From positions 105,602,562 through 105,666,561 of the forward strand of contig OW799236.1 in the NCBI GenBank assembly GCA_941918925.1: 64,000 nucleotides of DNA, given 5' to 3'. Below the pieces are notes generated by a model. The model searched no databases, was not told the origin of the DNA, and saw only the letters and a program-made list of their open reading frames with translations. Below, piece after piece: positions 23,386 through 35,260 of this stretch. Each line of letters opens with the position of its first letter. Position 1 is the stretch's first letter. This stretch comes from Phyto melanocephala. Its lineage: Eukaryota; Arthropoda; Insecta; Diptera; Rhinophoridae. Position numbers and translations under genes: made by a program.

Positions 23386-24429
23386 ACTAATCCTGCTTGC
23401 ATTTATATAAAGAGAAAAGTTGACTGGGCCTATTCAGGCCCAGGTGGTATGAATATGAACAAAATTTTGGTTTGACTATTTCCCACGGTCATTAAATTTA
23501 CACTTATTTTTAATTTTCGAGTAAAAAACGCTCTTATTTAGTTACATCAAATTTCGCTAAAATATTTGCAATACCTTTAAAAAAAAATTACAAAGTAGTG
23601 CAAAAAAGCATGGCCCGGCACAAGTATACTTTTAAAGGTTAACAAAATTCACTTAATTCTAATAAGTGCATAAAACGCATGCAAACTCGTTCAAAATCGT
23701 TTTGCTGCGATAGAGTTACATTGCTTAACAAAGACGCCAACGCATTGCTGTATAGACAATTTTCGACATGTTTTGTAGCTAAACCTGTGACACGTTTTGG
23801 GTATATGATATTTGCATGGAAAAGAAATACGAGTTTTCGAAAAAACAAAAGAACTTACCTCTGATAAGTTAAGTATAAACGCAGTGAGATTATAATATTT
23901 TTTGATGAGTGTTAAATGGTCTTAAAATAGTTCTAAGTCCAAATGTTGGAAAATAAAATATTTATTTTGACATTTTTTGAGTACAAAAAATAAGGAGATC
24001 CTTAAACATCTGTGACTATAAGAATCCTGACCTTTTAGCTGGCCCCAACAATAATTTTGATTTGTATTTATAAGGAGATAGATTTCAATATTATTAGTCT
24101 CTATATCTTGGCCATGCAATATTTGTCATTAATAGTATTTCAATTGTATTGGGGTACCACTGCCGCTTCTCCGATCCTTACCATCATTATAATACCGATT
24201 TTTTAAGATATCACGCCCACTTTAAATGTTAAAAAATTGTCCTTAAGACAGCTTTAGAGATTACTTAAAAAAATAAGCATATAAATATAGCCGTTCTCGT
24301 AAGTTTGATTATGAGAAATATTAAAAAAATTAGCAAAATCGGTGCAGTCATTCTAAAGTGATGTGATTATAAATGAACGACGCACATAGAGGTATTATGC
24401 CAATCAAGACAAACATCACTCTCTTCTAG
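23386..24429. other. Unassigned, with a MITE scrap
   Basis: TTCTAATAAGTGCATAAAAC followed by GCATGC near 23658-23682 matches the interior of the MITE at 36403-36738. Around 24180-24390 there is CACGCCCACTTTAAATG-type sequence like that in Helitrons, without ends. Nothing else. Confidence 0.4.
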
Positions 24430-24870
24430 CTTATAAGTTTTGGGTAAAGGAACGTATCTCGCCGGCATTTTGATTTTTTTTTATCTCAAAAAGTAAACCA
24501 AAAAACCTATTTTTTATGAACGAAGTTGTTTTAGAATTAAAAAATCTATTTTATAATCAGCTGTTAATATAGTCTTTTACGGAAAGAAGAAATCAATGTA
24601 TTTAAAATTTTTATTCATTTAGCCACAAAAAAATATTTTTAAAACCTTTCAAATCCGTTAAAAGTGAATAAGTATCCATGCAATTTTTTCAACTTTCTTG
24701 AATATAACACTGTCCCAAGACGACAAATCTTTAACCAAAGGTCTTAAAAAAATACACTATACGATTCAAAATTTTGTTGTCTGTTGTACCTGTGTACTTA
24801 AAGTTTTACATTTTTTAAATTTCACTTTTGACCAAATGTCCGGCTAGATTGCCAAAAATACCCCTATGTG
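24430..24870. repeat. Diverged relative of the 1-kb TIR element
   Basis: The right part (24700-24870) follows the same order as 36080-36253: a TGTTGTCT...GTGTACTTA block, TTTTTAAATTTCACTTTTG, a gap, then CCAAAAATACCCCTATGTG where the other ends with CTAAATACTCCTCTGTG. The left end is not clear. Confidence 0.5.
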
Positions 24871-25455
24871 AGACGTTTAATTTTTATTCATATACATTTA
24901 GATTAAATGGAAAATGCTCTTTAATATCAAGTGTTTCTTTATAGTTTTCAGAAGTTTGTTAATGGTGGTACATCCGCAATATTATTTCCTCATTTAGTTG
25001 AAATATATGCACTCTATTTTATTTTATTATTTATCTCACGAGATTACCATTTTGCATATATACGTTATGTTATGGCGAATCATTTCTAATTTAAAAAAAA
25101 ATTAACTGTTTGCGAAAATAAAAAATATTTTCGCTTGTGTAAAATCAAACGCATCGTTTGCTACTTTTCTTTTGGTCTTTCAGCTGGCTTACAAATTCCA
25201 TCTATAAACAAGTACAGAGTCAATTTGTTTGTTCTACAAAAATGTTTAAAAACATTAAACCATTAAAAACAATTACTATCAGTAATTATAGAAAACAATA
25301 TCCTGTAAATGTACACTATGCCTTTTAAAGTTTTTAATTTATTTGTTTTGATATTTATGACATTAAATTGACATTATATATATATTTAAGCCTTTATTCA
25401 TAATAAATATTAATCACTACAAAGAAATAAAAAAGTAATGATAAAATAATTATAC
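24871..25455. other. Unassigned A+T-rich stretch
   Basis: I see nothing in it. Confidence 0.4.
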
Positions 25456-25461
25456 GAAAGT

Positions 25462-26322
25462 TCATTTTGTTGAACATAGGGCGTCAACGAATTCTTTCCA
25501 TCTATTGCGATTTTCGGCCAGTGCTTTGGCTTGGTTCCATGTTATGTTGACTATTTCACATTCACGTTGAGTAGTTCGTTGCCAGGTATTACGAGGTCGA
25601 CCGACTCGGCGTTGACCTTGGGGATTCCAGTCTAGGGCAGATCTAGCAATATCATCTCTTTGTCTCCGAAGTATATGGCCTATCCAGGACCATTTACGTT
25701 TGCAAATTTCTGTTGCTACTGGTTGACAGTTGGATAGCGTGAGTAGTTGCTCGTTTGTTACCCAGTTGGGCCAAAATATTCCAAGAATTATCTTTAGACA
25801 ACGGTTAACAAATGCTTGAAGTTTTCTGTTCTTCTGTTGTGAAGTACCCCAAGTGGTACAGCCATACAATAATATTGACATAACACTGCATTGAAATATA
25901 CGGATTTTAGTTTTTCTAGAAATATTTTTTGATCTCCATACTTTAAATAGACTATGAAATGCAACTCTAGCTTTATTAATTATATTATTGATGTCATTTT
26001 CTGAGCCACCGTCGCTTGTAAGAATGCTTCCGAGGTAGCAGAAGGACTCAACATCTTCGATATTTTCACCATTCAATGTTAAGGGAGTATTTAAAGTGTT
26101 ACCGATCCTTAGCAGTTTTGTCTTTTTGACATTGATTCTTAAACCAACCGCACTTGCATTTTGTGTGAGAACTTTGAGTTTGTCTTCTATATCAGAAAAA
26201 CGGTGTGCCATTAAACACAAATCATCGGCATAGTCAATATCATTAAGGAATTCGTTTAAGTTCCATCGGATCTCACGCGGTGAATCTAAATTGGTCTTTT
26301 GACAATTGACATTAACATTCAC
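25462..26322 (-). mobile_element. Non-LTR retrotransposon reverse transcriptase, C-terminal half
   Basis: An uninterrupted frame of 286 aa. DIDYADDLCLMAH at about residues 29-41 is the catalytic RT motif with both Asp. Then come GLRINVKKTKLL, SFCYLGSILTSDGG (palm/thumb), VMSILLYGCTTW, and a long tail with KRKWSWIGHILRR, WNPQGQRRVGRPRNTW and WKEFVDALC. That tail is characteristic of RTE-like and related elements in animals. The frame begins about 30 residues before the active site, so endonuclease and RT fingers are missing: a 5'-truncated but young insertion, since nothing in the remaining frame is broken. The upstream sequence is unrelated A/T-rich DNA. The RT call is firm, the clade less so. 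Confidence 0.93.
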
Positions 26323-26906
26323 AAAAATATTCTATTAACGATAAATTAACTATTTTTAATTTTAAGGCTCCCCACAAAGTTTTATCAGTTTTTTTTCAAG
26401 TCATTAATTAAACCATTTATATATTCGTCACAGTCGTATACATAACTAAATTACAAGAATAAATAAATCCATGATAACCATTATTTTTGAGCATAATACT
26501 TATAGTAAGTAAATAAACTTAGTTATTATTTCTTATAGCAAAATAATGTTTGCAAAACCCACTGTTCTGCAAAAAAACACATCACGTTTAGCTTAACTAC
26601 TTTTACATACGTGTATACGTGTATAAACAAAATGAACTTTAAACGCATTGAGTACAACGACTGACTATCTTTACAAAAGATTTGTTTTTATAGTCTCTCC
26701 TTTAATATTTTTATCTATTCCATTTAATGTTGAAGTGCAAGTTTATAAGTGTTTATATGTGTGTTAAAGGATTCATAGGTATACACACATACATATATGT
26801 ATGTGTATTATTGTGTGTATGTATGTCAGTTTATATGGATGAGTTTATGTAGCGTATTTTTTTCAATCTGAGTTTTTTGCGTATCCTATATAATATGCTG
26901 CGTTTA
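26323..26906. other. Unassigned, with CATA/GTGT simple sequence
   Basis: A/T-rich DNA with TATGTATGTG-type repeats (26780-26830). Nothing else is seen. Confidence 0.4.
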
Positions 26907-27622
26907 TTATACCCTTCACACAGTGAAAAAGGGTATATATAGGTTTGTCATTCCGTGTGCAAATTCTACAATTTTCATTTCCGACCCCATAAGGTATATA
27001 TTTTCTGAGAGCTTATGAATAGGGGAGTCGATTCGGCTCTGTCAGTCTGTCCGTCTGACTGTCTGTCCGTGTGTATGTTGAAATCAACTTTCTGAAGCCC
27101 CCGACATTGCCTGGACCCGCGTGCAGTATTAAAATATTGGAAGTATTCGGGAGTATTCGGTATTCAAAATCAGAAAAATCGGTACATAACCAACTGAGAT
27201 ATGAGGAAAAAACCACAACCACAATTCACAATAACAACAACAACAACATACATACATACAAACTCGGTATACTGATGCCACGTTTACTCGTGGCATCGAA
27301 TCCCAGCTGAGCCAAAAAAAATTTTTTATATATATATTATTTATATTTTTATTATTTTTTTTTAATACATATTTTTATTTTTATTTAATATTTTTAATTT
27401 ATTTTAATTTTTTGTTTTATTTTTTATGAATATTTTTATTATAATTTTTTTATTTTTTTTTTATAATTTTTGTTTAATAGTTTTTTTAATATTTTTTTTT
27501 ATTAATTTTTTTTTTTTATTATTTATTTTTTTTTTAACATACATACCTAAATTATTGCATGACTACATGTTGTAAAGTGTATATAAGATTCGGCATGGCC
27601 GAATGTAACACTCTTAATTGTT
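26907..27622 (+). mobile_element. Family-1 interspersed repeat, short type
   Basis: Starts TATACCCTTCACACAGTG and has CATTCCGTGTGCAAATTCTA, CCCCATAAGGTATATATTTT and a GTCTGTCCGTCTGACTG stretch. A GATGCCACG...ATCGAATCCCAGCTGAGCC block and a long A/T tract follow. It ends with the hairpin TTCGGCATGGCCGAA and ACTCTTAATTGTT. It lacks the 288-bp units of copies A and B. Confidence 0.85.
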
Positions 27623-28179
27623 TTTCTTTTTCTTTTCCGAGTTTTTATATTTTCTATTTACTGTGTAAATTTTTCTAAGTGTGGCTTTATTTGTGCGTAC
27701 TTTTTTCTGATTTTGATTTCTGTTTTGTTTTTCTCCTATTTTAGGAATATTAAAAACCAAACACCATGTGGTTCAGTCATCATTATAATCTATTCATACA
27801 AATATTTGTTTAAGACAGTAAAAATATGAATATAAATGCGTTTGTATGTGTGCACTATGAGCGTCAGAAATAAGTCAACTTCGAAGATAAATTATTTATT
27901 TTCAGATATGTAAAACAAATTCGTATTATTTGTGAAATAAATTTTAAAGTTTTAATTTTTAATTGTTCTTAGAAAATAATAATTTTTTGTGCTAATAACT
28001 AATAAACCTTGTTTTGAAGAAAATATAAAAACAATAGCCAACCCTTACTTCGTAGTGCAAAAAAGAAAATAAAAAAATCAATTCGAATTCATTTAAATCA
28101 ATGTAATGCTCTATGGAAAACAAATATTAGAAATGAACGAAGTGTTCACTAAAATAGCTATACACATACAGAGATGGTT
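27623..28179. other. Unassigned A+T-rich stretch
   Basis: I see nothing in it. Confidence 0.4.
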
Positions 28180-28299
28180 TATATATAAAAACCTTGGTTT
28201 GACGCCACCTTTCATATGAACTTTTCAGAAACAAAATCGGTTCACGCATTCCAGAGAACATCAATTACTAACACAATGCAACTTATTTTTATATATAGA
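28180..28299 (-). mobile_element. Helitron 5' end, truncated
   Basis: On the minus strand it starts TCTATATATAAAAATAAGTT with A before it. It continues with GCGTGAACCGATTTTG and CATATGAAAGGTGGCGTC, wording typical of these Helitrons. No CTAG end follows, so the copy is cut off. Confidence 0.6.
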
Positions 28300-28705
28300 T
28301 TATCAAATGGCTTAAAATATACAAATTTTATTAAAAAATCAAAAAAAAAATAATATAACAAGGAGAAAAGACAGACAATTTTGCGAAGGCAATAATATTT
28401 TAAAGATACTTTCCATACTTGTAAAAAAATTTAAAAAAAAATTTCTAAAAATTAAAAAACCAAATACCTTTTGAAAAAAAAATTCCAAAACAGATCACGC
28501 TCTAAATAATCAGGTACAGTTAAATCTAGTGAAGTCAATAAATTTTGGAAAGCAAAAAAAATTTGGAAAGCACTGTTGTCTTAAAGGACATTGCTAAGGT
28601 TTTGACTCTAAAGGACATTGCTAAGGTGTTAACGCTATGCGTAATGGTTTATGAAAAATTCTTTCAAAACTAACAGAATTATTAATAATCTTGTGTCTAA
28701 ACTTA

Positions 28706-29016
28706 CCCAACAAAAAATTTAGAATTATTGCAACGTGAATCAATTTTCAGGATTTCTACATCGATAGTGCAAAAGTATTGACTCTTAATTACTCCAAAAA
28801 TTTGATGCTTCAAATAAATGCAATATCGAAACACATTAATCGGTCGCTTTTTATAAATTTGCGTAAGTTTGCTTAGAACAAATTTATATATTCATAAAAA
28901 CATATCAATTCTAGTGACACACTAGTGCTAAAAACATTAGTAATTTCATAAAAAAAAATCAATTTATCATCAGTTTACCCCTTACAAAATCACTTTTTTT
29001 ATAAAATTTTTTACTG
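28706..29016 (+). mobile_element. Diverged MITE of the CCCAGCAAAAAA family
   Basis: Starts CCCAACAAAAAATTT. It shares the blocks TCTAGTGACACACTAGTGCTAAA and CAGTTTACCCCTTACAAAATC, in spaced and diverged form, with 29600-29786. Confidence 0.55.
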
Positions 29017-29036
29017 AACACAATGGGACATTTAAT

Positions 29037-29143
29037 ATCACTCTTAATTTGTGCTGTGGTCATTTCAATTTTTCATTTGTCATTTGTTAGTTCCACTCTT
29101 AATTTGTGCTGTGGTCATTTCAATATTTCATTTGTCATAGGCC
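29037..29143 (+). repeat. Two-copy tandem duplication
   Basis: CACTCTTAATTTGTGCTGTG and the following GTCATTTCAAT.TTTCATTTGTCAT occur twice, starting at 29040 and 29095, nearly identical. Confidence 0.85.
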
Positions 29144-29385
29144 AGTTATAGAAAAGGTTAAGTTTTTCGTATCTATGGAGAGTTTTAAACGTAATTTAAC
29201 ATTTAAAATAGCGGACAGAATATTTTGTTAAGCTTCGGTAACATTTTTTGAAACATGTTTAATAAAATTTTAAATATATCACTTCTATAGAACTTTTTTA
29301 AAATATTGAAGACAAAAAGCTGCACAAAATAAATTGTTATAACAACAAAAGGGACAGTTAAAGAAAACAAAAATATTTAATACAC

Positions 29386-29786
29386 CCCAGCAAAAAAAAA
29401 TCGGAAGTAGTGCAAAGCGAATTATATTTTCAAGACTTCTTAATCAATTGTGTTAAAGCATTTATTTCAAATGACTTCCTAAATATGAAATAATTTGTCA
29501 TAAATGATGTGATAAAAATGAATGCATCATCATGCGAAATATTTTAAACAACTCATGTAAACAAACAAATTCAACTCATGAAACATCCAATACTTTTCAT
29601 CAAATACGCATGAATTTTTTGCACTTATTAGAATGAAGTGCAGTTCAATAATATATTCATGTAAACACATGAACTCCAAAGACACGCTAATGTTAAAATC
29701 ATTAGTGTTTTCACCTAAATTTAATCAGTTCATGACCAGTTAAACCCCTGAAAATTCACTTTTTTGTCATAGATTTTTTTGCTGGG
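29386..29786 (+). mobile_element. 401-bp MITE with CCCAGCAAAAAA termini
   Basis: Left end CCCAGCAAAAAAAAATCGG and right end ATTTTTTTGCTGGG are inverted repeats. The interior is non-coding. A second complete copy in the opposite orientation lies at 36403-36738, and a diverged one at 28706-29016. Confidence 0.8.
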
Positions 29787-29789
29787 ATC

Positions 29790-29995
29790 AAGTGCCATTA
29801 TTACAACTTGCCGTTTGTTAAAGTTATGATTTGTTGTGCTCGATAAAACTTTAATTTTTTATTATTATCATAACAAAAAGAAATAATATTTCATAAATTA
29901 ACAAAATATTAAATGAAGGCTTTATAGTGCAAAGTCATTTATCGGTCCGACAAAATCCTGCCTTTAACTAAGGGCAAGTTGTAATAATGGCACTT
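29790..29995. mobile_element. 206-bp MITE with perfect 23-bp inverted repeats
   Basis: AAGTGCCATTATTACAACTT plus GCC at 29790-29812 is exactly complementary to 29973-29995. It lies 3 bp from the preceding MITE. Confidence 0.9.
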
Positions 29996-32108
29996 AATTA
30001 CTAAAAACAAAAAAAGGACTGAAATATAAAAAAAATATTAACTTTAAAAACTTTTAGATTTTTTTTCGTTAATTTTGTATATCATTTAATTTGTTTTATT
30101 GTAATATATTTATTTAATAATTTTTATATTTTTTTAGAAACTTCTTTATTGGTGTTTTAATTGTTTGTTTTTTAATGAATTCTTTTAATAATTGTTGATC
30201 CGTTTAAAGATTTTAAAACTAAAAGCAATGGTTTTTTTGTAAATTTTTTTGTAATTTGTTTCTGTTTTGTCAATTACAATGAATTCTTTAAAAAATCTCA
30301 GTAACTTAAAATTTCAATTTTTTAATCTCTTTGTGCAACACACTGCGTATGAGTGATATTTGTTAATCATCTATTTAATATTAAACATAAGTCCGTTTCC
30401 TGCCATCTTAACCATCAAATCAAATATTAAATTTAATTTAACTTAGAAAATCGAATCTAAACAAAACTAACACTTGCTAACATGCTTAAAATTAATTTTA
30501 TTTTAATACTATTCTAATTTGCTTTTAAATTACAAAAACAAAAATTACATTAACATTTCATAATATCTAATGCAATTTCTGCAATATATATGAATCTATC
30601 ATTGAACTAAAGCCACATAAAATAGAAATTATAAATAAAATCATTTGCATTCTTCGTATAGACTCAACTAGCAAATACCAAACTAATTATGGTTGAACAT
30701 TTCAATATTTACAAATGCTGTTGTATTTGTAGAAATTTAATAAGAAATCTTCTTATAATCATCATCATTATCATCCATACAGCGATTTGATAAATATACA
30801 GAATATTATTTACAAAGTCTTAAATAATAAAGTAATAGATTTCAGTAGAAAGCCACAAGCAAAGCAACATGAACTACTACAAAAACATAAAAAAAGACTA
30901 ACACAAGCTGCTCAACCCAGCATGGCCACTAGCAAGGCTGGTAGTAAATTAACCTTAACTTTAAGATGCCAATACTGACATAATTACACATATGTACATA
31001 TTGTTGTTTACAGTTATTGTATATATAAACTAAAGTGCAGGGATGGTAAATGAAATGTTAATAAATAATAATTTAATCAAGCTAAAAAGGATAATATTAT
31101 GAAACGAGAAATAGATTTGTGGTCAAAAACGTTGTGGGCTTTAAGTTGTTAATTAAATTTTATAATTAAGGATTTTTCTATTCAATCTTAGGTTTTTAAA
31201 TGTTTCATGGAAGATTTCATTGTTGACTAATTTTTGTTGATTACCATCGTTACTAATCCTTGTCACATAAGTGCAACAGGGATAGAAGTGGAGATGTATA
31301 TTTAAAAAACTATTCTTCAAGCTTAGTAAAGAAAACAACTATCCGCTGTATTGTTCTTAACCTGAATCTCTGACGAGAATAGACCTACAACCACTAAACT
31401 GGCAGAATAAATACTATTGACCAGATCATCACTGCTTTAATTTTTTATGGGCAGCTTGAAAGTTCTTGTTATACGAGACACCACAAATTAAATATTTTGT
31501 TTTAATTACACGCTTATTAACACAGTTTTTGAATTTTTATTAATTTATTTTTTTTATTAATTTATTTTTAATATATTGTTTTTGTAAATATTTTCTTAAT
31601 TTTATTATTTTTACACCTTTTGCCATTTTCCTATCCCTGATGCACATAATACTGTATAAATAAGTTAATATCTTAAATATGTATATATTTTGTGATTTAA
31701 TCTTATTGAAAATGTTTACAAAATTCCTGCATGAACTACAAGTATCTGATATTGGTATTTAGGTATGATTGTTTGCATATTTAAGTTAAGCACAAAAAAA
31801 AACATGTTCGATACTAAATATTTCTGCATGTAACAATTTATTGGCATTATTAGGTATCTGCAGATATTTAATACAAGTACAGCAACTAATAAATATTTAG
31901 TAGATGTAAATTTGTTGGTATAAATAAGCATAATATGGGGGAATTTATATATTCATGTCTGTATATTAAGGATATTTCAATAAAAGGATTTATTTATTTA
32001 TTGATTTTGATATTAAAGCATAATTGCAAATTATATTCTAACTAAATTAACCCGGTATAGACTAGAGTTTCAAGTATAAATCGAAGATTTACAGAATTTT
32101 ATTAAGTA
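29996..32108. other. Unassigned A+T-rich stretch
   Basis: I read both strands and found neither a coding exon with splice borders nor a named repeat. The frame at 30787-30978 has no motif. Confidence 0.4.
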
Positions 32109-32660
32109 CTAGCTGACCCGGCAAACGTTGTTTTATCATAAAAATTATGTCTAGGAAATATTTTTTTACAACGAAAAATACGTAAACCATATGTGTTCTA
32201 TGGTATGCAGATATATCTTAGTTTAAAATTTCATCGAAGTTGTTACGTTATTTAGGTGAGGCATAAATTGTGCCTTTTGGTGAGTCACCTTAAATTTGTA
32301 GGAGTATAAAAATAGATGTTGACCGATTCTTAAACGTTTATTTCTGCATTGGCTGGACTATAAATTGTGTACAATTTTAAGAGAAGTACTAAAATCAATA
32401 TCGATGCAAGTACATATCTAAAAAAGTGGGCGTAAGAGAAGGCTTGGTAAAGAAAAGTACCCTATTAATCATATCAGAGTCTTAGTTATATTATGTGAAA
32501 ATTGCAAGAAGATCGGTCCAGCAGTCTGGTCTTTTGAGTGTGCTTGAAAAAAGGCGTGGCGATGAGGAGTATGAAACATATGAAATTTCATGAAAATCGG
32601 TCGAGCCATTTCGGAGGAGTTTAATCACAAACACCACGACACGAGAATTTTATATATTCA
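32109..32660 (-). mobile_element. Non-autonomous Helitron, GCCGGGTCAGCTAG type
   Basis: The minus strand starts about GAATATATAAAATTCTCGTG and ends AACGTTTGCCGGGTCAGCTAG followed by T. The interior has the phrases CGACCGATTTTCATGAAATT and GGACCGATCTTCTTGC. These ends are shared by Helitrons of many insects. No coding. Confidence 0.82.
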
Positions 32661-32778
32661 ATTAAATTCCAAAGAACTTTTTTGATTATATTTTTCTTCA
32701 AAATTTCTTTCATTTAAGCACAATTTTAATTTTGTTACAATTCATCTAAATTCTTGTATTAATCTAAAAAATATTATT

Positions 32779-33770
32779 AAAACAAGTAAAAGTGCTATAT
32801 TCGGCCGTGCCGAATCTTATATACCCTTCACAACGTGTAGTCATGCAATAACAATTGTTTGTATCACCATTCATCTCATATGAAATACGTACATACATAC
32901 ATATACAAAACATCCCATTGCAAAATTATAAATTGAGTTTACGTATGTGTTTCCAAAAAAAAAAAAAATATGTATTTAAAACAAAAAAATTTAAAAAAAA
33001 AATTTTTTTAAATATTAAAAAAAACTTTTAAAAAAATTAAAAAAAAATTTTAAAAGATTAAAAAAAATTATATAAAAAAAAATAATAAAAATATAAATCT
33101 ATATATATAAAAGTGAAACTCTGTGTGTGTGTGTGTGTTAGCTATAGACTCCGAAACTGTAAAACCGATCGGGCTCAAACTTTGGTAAGTTGTTATACAC
33201 ATACCAGGGAGTGTTTATGGGTAAAAAAAGTGGGCGGGGCCACGCCCATAAAAAATTAGTTATCATTTTAAGCTACTTGCACATGACCGATTTTTCTGAA
33301 ACTTTGCACACATATCGAGCTGTCATGACTTAATAATTTCGTGATAATAAAAGTGGGCGGGGCCACGCCCCTAAAAAAGTTTTAATTTTGAGGTACTTGC
33401 ACTGGACTGATTTTTCTGAAACTTTGCACACATATTGAGCTGTCAGGACTTTATAATTTCGTGATTTAAAAAGTGGGCAGTGCCACGCCCATAAAAAAAT
33501 TGGTATCATTTTGAGGTACTTGCACTGGACCGATTATTCTGAAACTTTGCACACATATTGAGCTGTTATGACTTTACAATTTCGTGATTAGAAAAGTGGG
33601 CAATGCCAAGCCCATAAAAAAAATTATAATATTTAGGTTTTTGCACTTGATATTCAATTAAAATTCAGAATGCTTTTCGATTCATTAAGGGGCGTAGCAA
33701 CGCGCGCCGGGTTTGGCTAGTAATATATAAAATAAAAAAAAAATTTTTTGGATCAGCTGGGATTCGCAAA
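32779..33770 (-). mobile_element. Family-1 interspersed repeat interrupted by a Helitron
   Basis: Begins AACAAGTAAAAGTGCTATAT with TTCGGCCGTGCCGAA and TATACCCTTCACAACGTGTA. The A/T tract is interrupted at 33098-33720 by a Helitron, and the element resumes with GATCAGCTGGGATTCG at 33750. The GTCC/GTCT-rich end is missing, so it is truncated at about 33770. Confidence 0.85.
33098..33720 (+). mobile_element. Non-autonomous Helitron, CGCGCGCCGGGTTTGGCTAG type, 4 internal blocks
   Basis: Starts TCTATATATATAAAAGTGAA and a GT run, ends GCGCGCCGGGTTTGGCTAG, in an A^T target. It carries four blocks of about 120 bp, each with GTGGGC...GCCACGCCC and the phrase GATTTTTCTGAAACTTTGCA. Nested inside the family-1 copy 32779-33770. 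No coding. Confidence 0.93.
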
Positions 33771-35260
33771 CCTTAATTCGTGCGTATAAGAGTTGTCTAA
33801 TGACAACCAATCACCAACTCCTTCATCTATAAGTTATCTCGCGTCATCGCATTGTATGCATTTTATATCACATACGCTTTTTGCATATTAAGTAACATTC
33901 TAGGCTTTTTGTGAATTAATTATCACAAGAGATCTATCAGAATAGATGGCTCTCATTACCTAAATGTCATCGATAGCTAAAAAGCAAATTTTTTTTTTAT
34001 GAAAAAATTTTTTAAATATTTAAATTTTATTCTTGCCAATACTTTTAAAACTATATTACGAAAGCTTTTCCTAATTTATAAAACTTTTTTTTATAAAAAT
34101 ATAAGCCAAAAAAGTACACAATACAGACACAGTTATCGATAGAATTAAAAAAAATATATAATTTGTCATCTCTGGCATTTAAACTAAGTTGAGTTGTTCT
34201 CTCACGGATCACGACGCTTAAAAATAAACCTGCTTTTTACGTTGTATGACTCTGAGCATTCTACGCGTTGTGTTCTGTAACTTGGTTCAACTTTTTTGAG
34301 AGGGGCATGCGATCCATGGACACTCAGCTTAACGGATACTTCTTGCTCATGTTCTAACACGTACGTCATTTTATTTTTAAAACTCTAAACCACGTGGTTC
34401 TTTGCTATTTTATGAGCATTAGCAGACACCATTAAATTGATTTTGCCACATACTATTGCACCAAAAAACACAAAAACAGCAGACACCTGTATTTAGTTTA
34501 AGTTTTAAGTAGGTGTATGTGTGTTAGAGATGGTAAAATATTTTAACGCTTATAATTTCTAAAGTACTTAACAGATTCTAATAAAGTGTATCAATTGTAT
34601 TACTTTAAAGTGTTACCTTTTAAATTGTGTATTTAGATTAAATCGGTTGCAAAACAATGTAAAAAACAATTATTAAATGTTTTGAATATTTCAGTAAATC
34701 CAACGCTTAATTCTGTTACACGGTGTTTTAAGTGTTTAATTAACCAGTTGTACGCTGTAAAAAATATTTTGCTCACCCTTATTTAATACATATTCTTTTC
34801 ACAAATTCACAATTTTTTTTAAGTACATTATACAAGCATCTCGTTGTTGCTATAGCAAATTCAGTTCAGAACCAAAAAAAGAATTATTTTGTAACTTTTC
34901 ACTATTACACTTAAGCTTTCCGACTATTGTTTACTCTTGAACCTACCTAAATATCATTAAATGGTTTGGTGGATAGTTGTTTGACCGATAAAGGTTCAAA
35001 ATGCAGCAATAAAAAATAATTCAAAAATTATCACATAACCGATCACGTCAGAGCAGCGACGATATGAACATAAAATTAATTTATATAAAATTTTTACAGA
35101 GATATAAAACAAATTCATACCTAAAAATCTTGCTTATAGTTTTAAATATTATTTTATAAAATCATCCTGTAATTCGAAAGATTTCTTGTTGTGCATACAA
35201 CACAACCAATTTTGCCACACACACACCTATACCAACAGCTGTTATCGAATTGACACGACA
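33771..35260. other. Unassigned stretch, less A+T-rich at 34190-34450
   Basis: Around 34190-34450 the composition is more mixed, but neither strand gives a convincing exon. I see nothing nameable. Confidence 0.35.

Noticed and set aside
30787..30978. Small plus-strand frame rich in Lys and Gln
   Set aside because: No motif, no splice or promoter evidence; length expected by chance.
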